From an uncultured Prevotella sp. (lineage in GTDB: Bacteria > Bacteroidota > Bacteroidia > Bacteroidales > Bacteroidaceae): 6,662 bases of DNA. The translations under genes were made by a program, and so were the position numbers. Of the stretch, positions 5,472 through 6,662 are shown in pieces. Every line of letters begins with the position of its first letter. Position 1 is the stretch's first letter. The stretch spans positions 1 through 6,662 of the forward strand of contig CAJPPF010000127.1 of NCBI GenBank assembly GCA_905372445.1, given 5' to 3'. A model generated the notes under the pieces. That model was not told where the DNA came from and ran no database searches. It worked only from the letters and a program-made list of their open reading frames with translations.

Positions 5472-6648
5472 ATTGTTTATTAGCACGTTTAGCACGTTTT
5501 CTTATATTAGCATCAACAACATAGTGATCGATTGTTGAAGCAAACATGTTCATCAGCAAAATAGCGAGCATCATTCCCTCTGGATAACCAGGATTCATGA
5601 CACGCACAATAATTGCAACAAAACCTATTAATAAACCATAAATATACTGTCCGCGGTTGGTTCTACATGATGTAACAGGATCTGTTGCCATAAATACAGC
5701 ACCAAAAGCAAAGCCTCCATATACAAGATGCTGAAGACCAATGCTTGCACTTGGGTATGTTGCAGCGTCCATGCCTGCAGATGCTAAGAGAGCCGCTGTA
5801 AGACCTCCACCAACAAATACAGATAACATAATTCTCCAGCTGGCAATGCCAGACCAAAGAAGGATAACAGCGCCTACGGCAATGGCTATAACAGATGTTT
5901 CACCAATTGAACCAGGGATAAAACCTATAATAGCATCATAGAGTTCTGTTCCCGTAGAACCTGTTTGAGCAACAATGCCCAGAGGCGTTGCAGCTGTTGT
6001 TCCATCAGCAAGGGCATAACCCATGCCAAAGATTGTATCGTTAGCCACCCAAACAGAGTCTCCCGACATCATAGTTGGATAAGAGAAGAACAAGAAAGCA
6101 CGTGCAACGAGTGCTGGGTTGAATATATTCATACCTGTACCACCAAAGATCTCCTTACCAATGATCACTGCGAAAGCACATGCAATGGCAAGCATCCATA
6201 ACGGAGTGTTTATAGGTATAATCATTGGTATGAGAATACCTGATACAAGATAGCCTTCTTGAATTTCTTCATGCTTATACTGTGCCCAGACAAACTCAAT
6301 ACCAAGGCCAACAAGATATGAAACGATAATCTTTGGGAGTACTGCACAAGCGCCAAAAATAAACATTGAAAGGAATGTCGTCTCTGCAAGTTTACCTGCA
6401 ACAAGTGCATTCTGGTAACCAACATTATACATTCCAAAAAGCAATGCTGGCATTAATGCCATAACAACGAACGACATGATTCGTTTTGAATCTATGGCAT
6501 CATGAATATGAACACCCGACTTTGAAGTAGCATTTGGTACAAAGAGGAATGTCTCAAAACCATCAAAAACGCTCTGTAGAGCAGAGAATTTACCACCTTC
6601 GACAAAGTTAGGCTTGATTCTGTCTATTAAAATTCTTAAAGTCTTCAT
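5470..6648 (-). CDS. nqrB: Na+-translocating NADH:quinone oxidoreductase subunit B
   Basis: The large membrane subunit of Na+-NQR. It holds a covalent FMN and riboflavin, forms the Na+ path and passes electrons to quinone. Counted from the ATG at 6646-6648, the protein has 392 residues, close to the family length. A hydrophilic start (KPNFVEGGKF...FETFLFVPN...HIHDAIDSKR) typical of NqrB rather than RnfD is followed by about ten hydrophobic segments. Motifs include GKEIFGGTGMNIFNPALVARAF, in two parts around 164-185, and TDPVTS (322-327). The flavinylation site is D215-G-T-T218-A-A-T221-PLG, with Thr221 the expected FMN acceptor. The usual Gly before Ala-Thr is Ala here. An ATG three codons upstream (6655-6657) touches GGAGA, leaving no room for initiation, whereas the chosen start sits nine bases away, matching the 8-10 base spacing of the sister genes. 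nqrA should lie just right of the window. Confidence 0.96.
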   Translation of the reverse strand: MKTLRILIDRIKPNFVEGGKFSALQSVFDGFETFLFVPNATSKSGVHIHDAIDSKRIMSFVVMALMPALLFGMYNVGYQNALVAGKLAETTFLSMFIFGACAVLPKIIVSYLVGLGIEFVWAQYKHEEIQEGYLVSGILIPMIIPINTPLWMLAIACAFAVIIGKEIFGGTGMNIFNPALVARAFLFFSYPTMMSGDSVWVANDTIFGMGYALADGTTAATPLGIVAQTGSTGTELYDAIIGFIPGSIGETSVIAIAVGAVILLWSGIASWRIMLSVFVGGGLTAALLASAGMDAATYPSASIGLQHLVYGGFAFGAVFMATDPVTSCRTNRGQYIYGLLIGFVAIIVRVMNPGYPEGMMLAILLMNMFASTIDHYVVDANIRKRAKRANKQ

Positions 6649-6657
6649 ACTATGCAT

Positions 6658-6662
6658 TCTCC
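6658..6662 (-). promoter_or_regulatory. Shine-Dalgarno sequence of nqrB (cut by window edge)
   Basis: GGAGA on the minus strand, possibly AGGAGA if the next base outside the window is T on the plus strand. It directly touches the ATG at 6655-6657 but lies nine bases before the ATG at 6646-6648. The latter is therefore the better start for nqrB. Confidence 0.65.

Noticed and set aside
5663..6437. Other frames inside nqrB on both strands
   Set aside because: They overlap conserved membrane segments of nqrB in wrong frames and carry Cys/His-rich or otherwise atypical translations, so they are not supported as genes.
2221..6648. The membrane genes as an Rnf complex rather than Nqr
   Set aside because: The NqrF-type ferredoxin-reductase fusion, the long NqrB N-terminus and the B-C-D-E-F order with no rnfB/rnfC-type gene identify Na+-NQR.

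Overview
The window looks like chromosomal DNA from a member of the Bacteroidales, most probably Prevotella or a close relative. The evidence is the protein wording (ClpB segments such as RRTKNNPIIIGEPGTGKT and QDPKRPIASFIFLG, and Bacteroidetes-style Nqr subunits) and the moderate GC content. This is recognition by eye, not a database result. All substantial genes lie on the minus strand, so the biological order runs from right to left.

Right and centre (about 2221-6662): five consecutive genes of the sodium-pumping NADH:quinone oxidoreductase, in the order nqrB-nqrC-nqrD-nqrE-nqrF. nqrA would be expected just beyond the right edge. The genes are packed with gaps of 0-18 bases, and nqrD stop and nqrE start abut as TAAATG. 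Key cofactor residues are visible: four NqrF [2Fe-2S] cysteines, the RAYS flavin motif and NADH motifs, one cysteine pair each in NqrD and NqrE, and FMN-threonine motifs in NqrC and NqrB. NADH electrons enter at NqrF and pass through the iron-sulfur centres and flavins to quinone, driving Na+ out of the cell. A perfect 14-bp hairpin with a T-rich tail (2157-2202) ends the operon.

Left (1-2164): a ClpB/Hsp100 disaggregase gene with its own short leader. It has two AAA+ modules and the ClpB-type middle domain. It lacks the usual N-terminal domain and is shortened in the second AAA+ module. Its reading frame stops abruptly just after the sensor-2 GAR motif. The missing 42 C-terminal codons, including a natural stop and a probable terminator, lie on the opposite strand at 2-130. 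Joining minus-strand base 154 to plus-strand base 1 restores the frame exactly. So bases 1-153 appear inverted relative to the rest of clpB, either as a real inversion or as a fold-back artefact at a contig end. The coincidence of the breakpoint with window base 1 makes the artefact explanation serious.

The remainder is housekeeping bioenergetics and proteostasis. I see no CRISPR array, transposase, tRNA or rRNA. The points worth a second look are the clpB inversion, the unusual ClpB architecture, and the strong Shine-Dalgarno sequences before the nqr genes in a phylum that generally avoids them.
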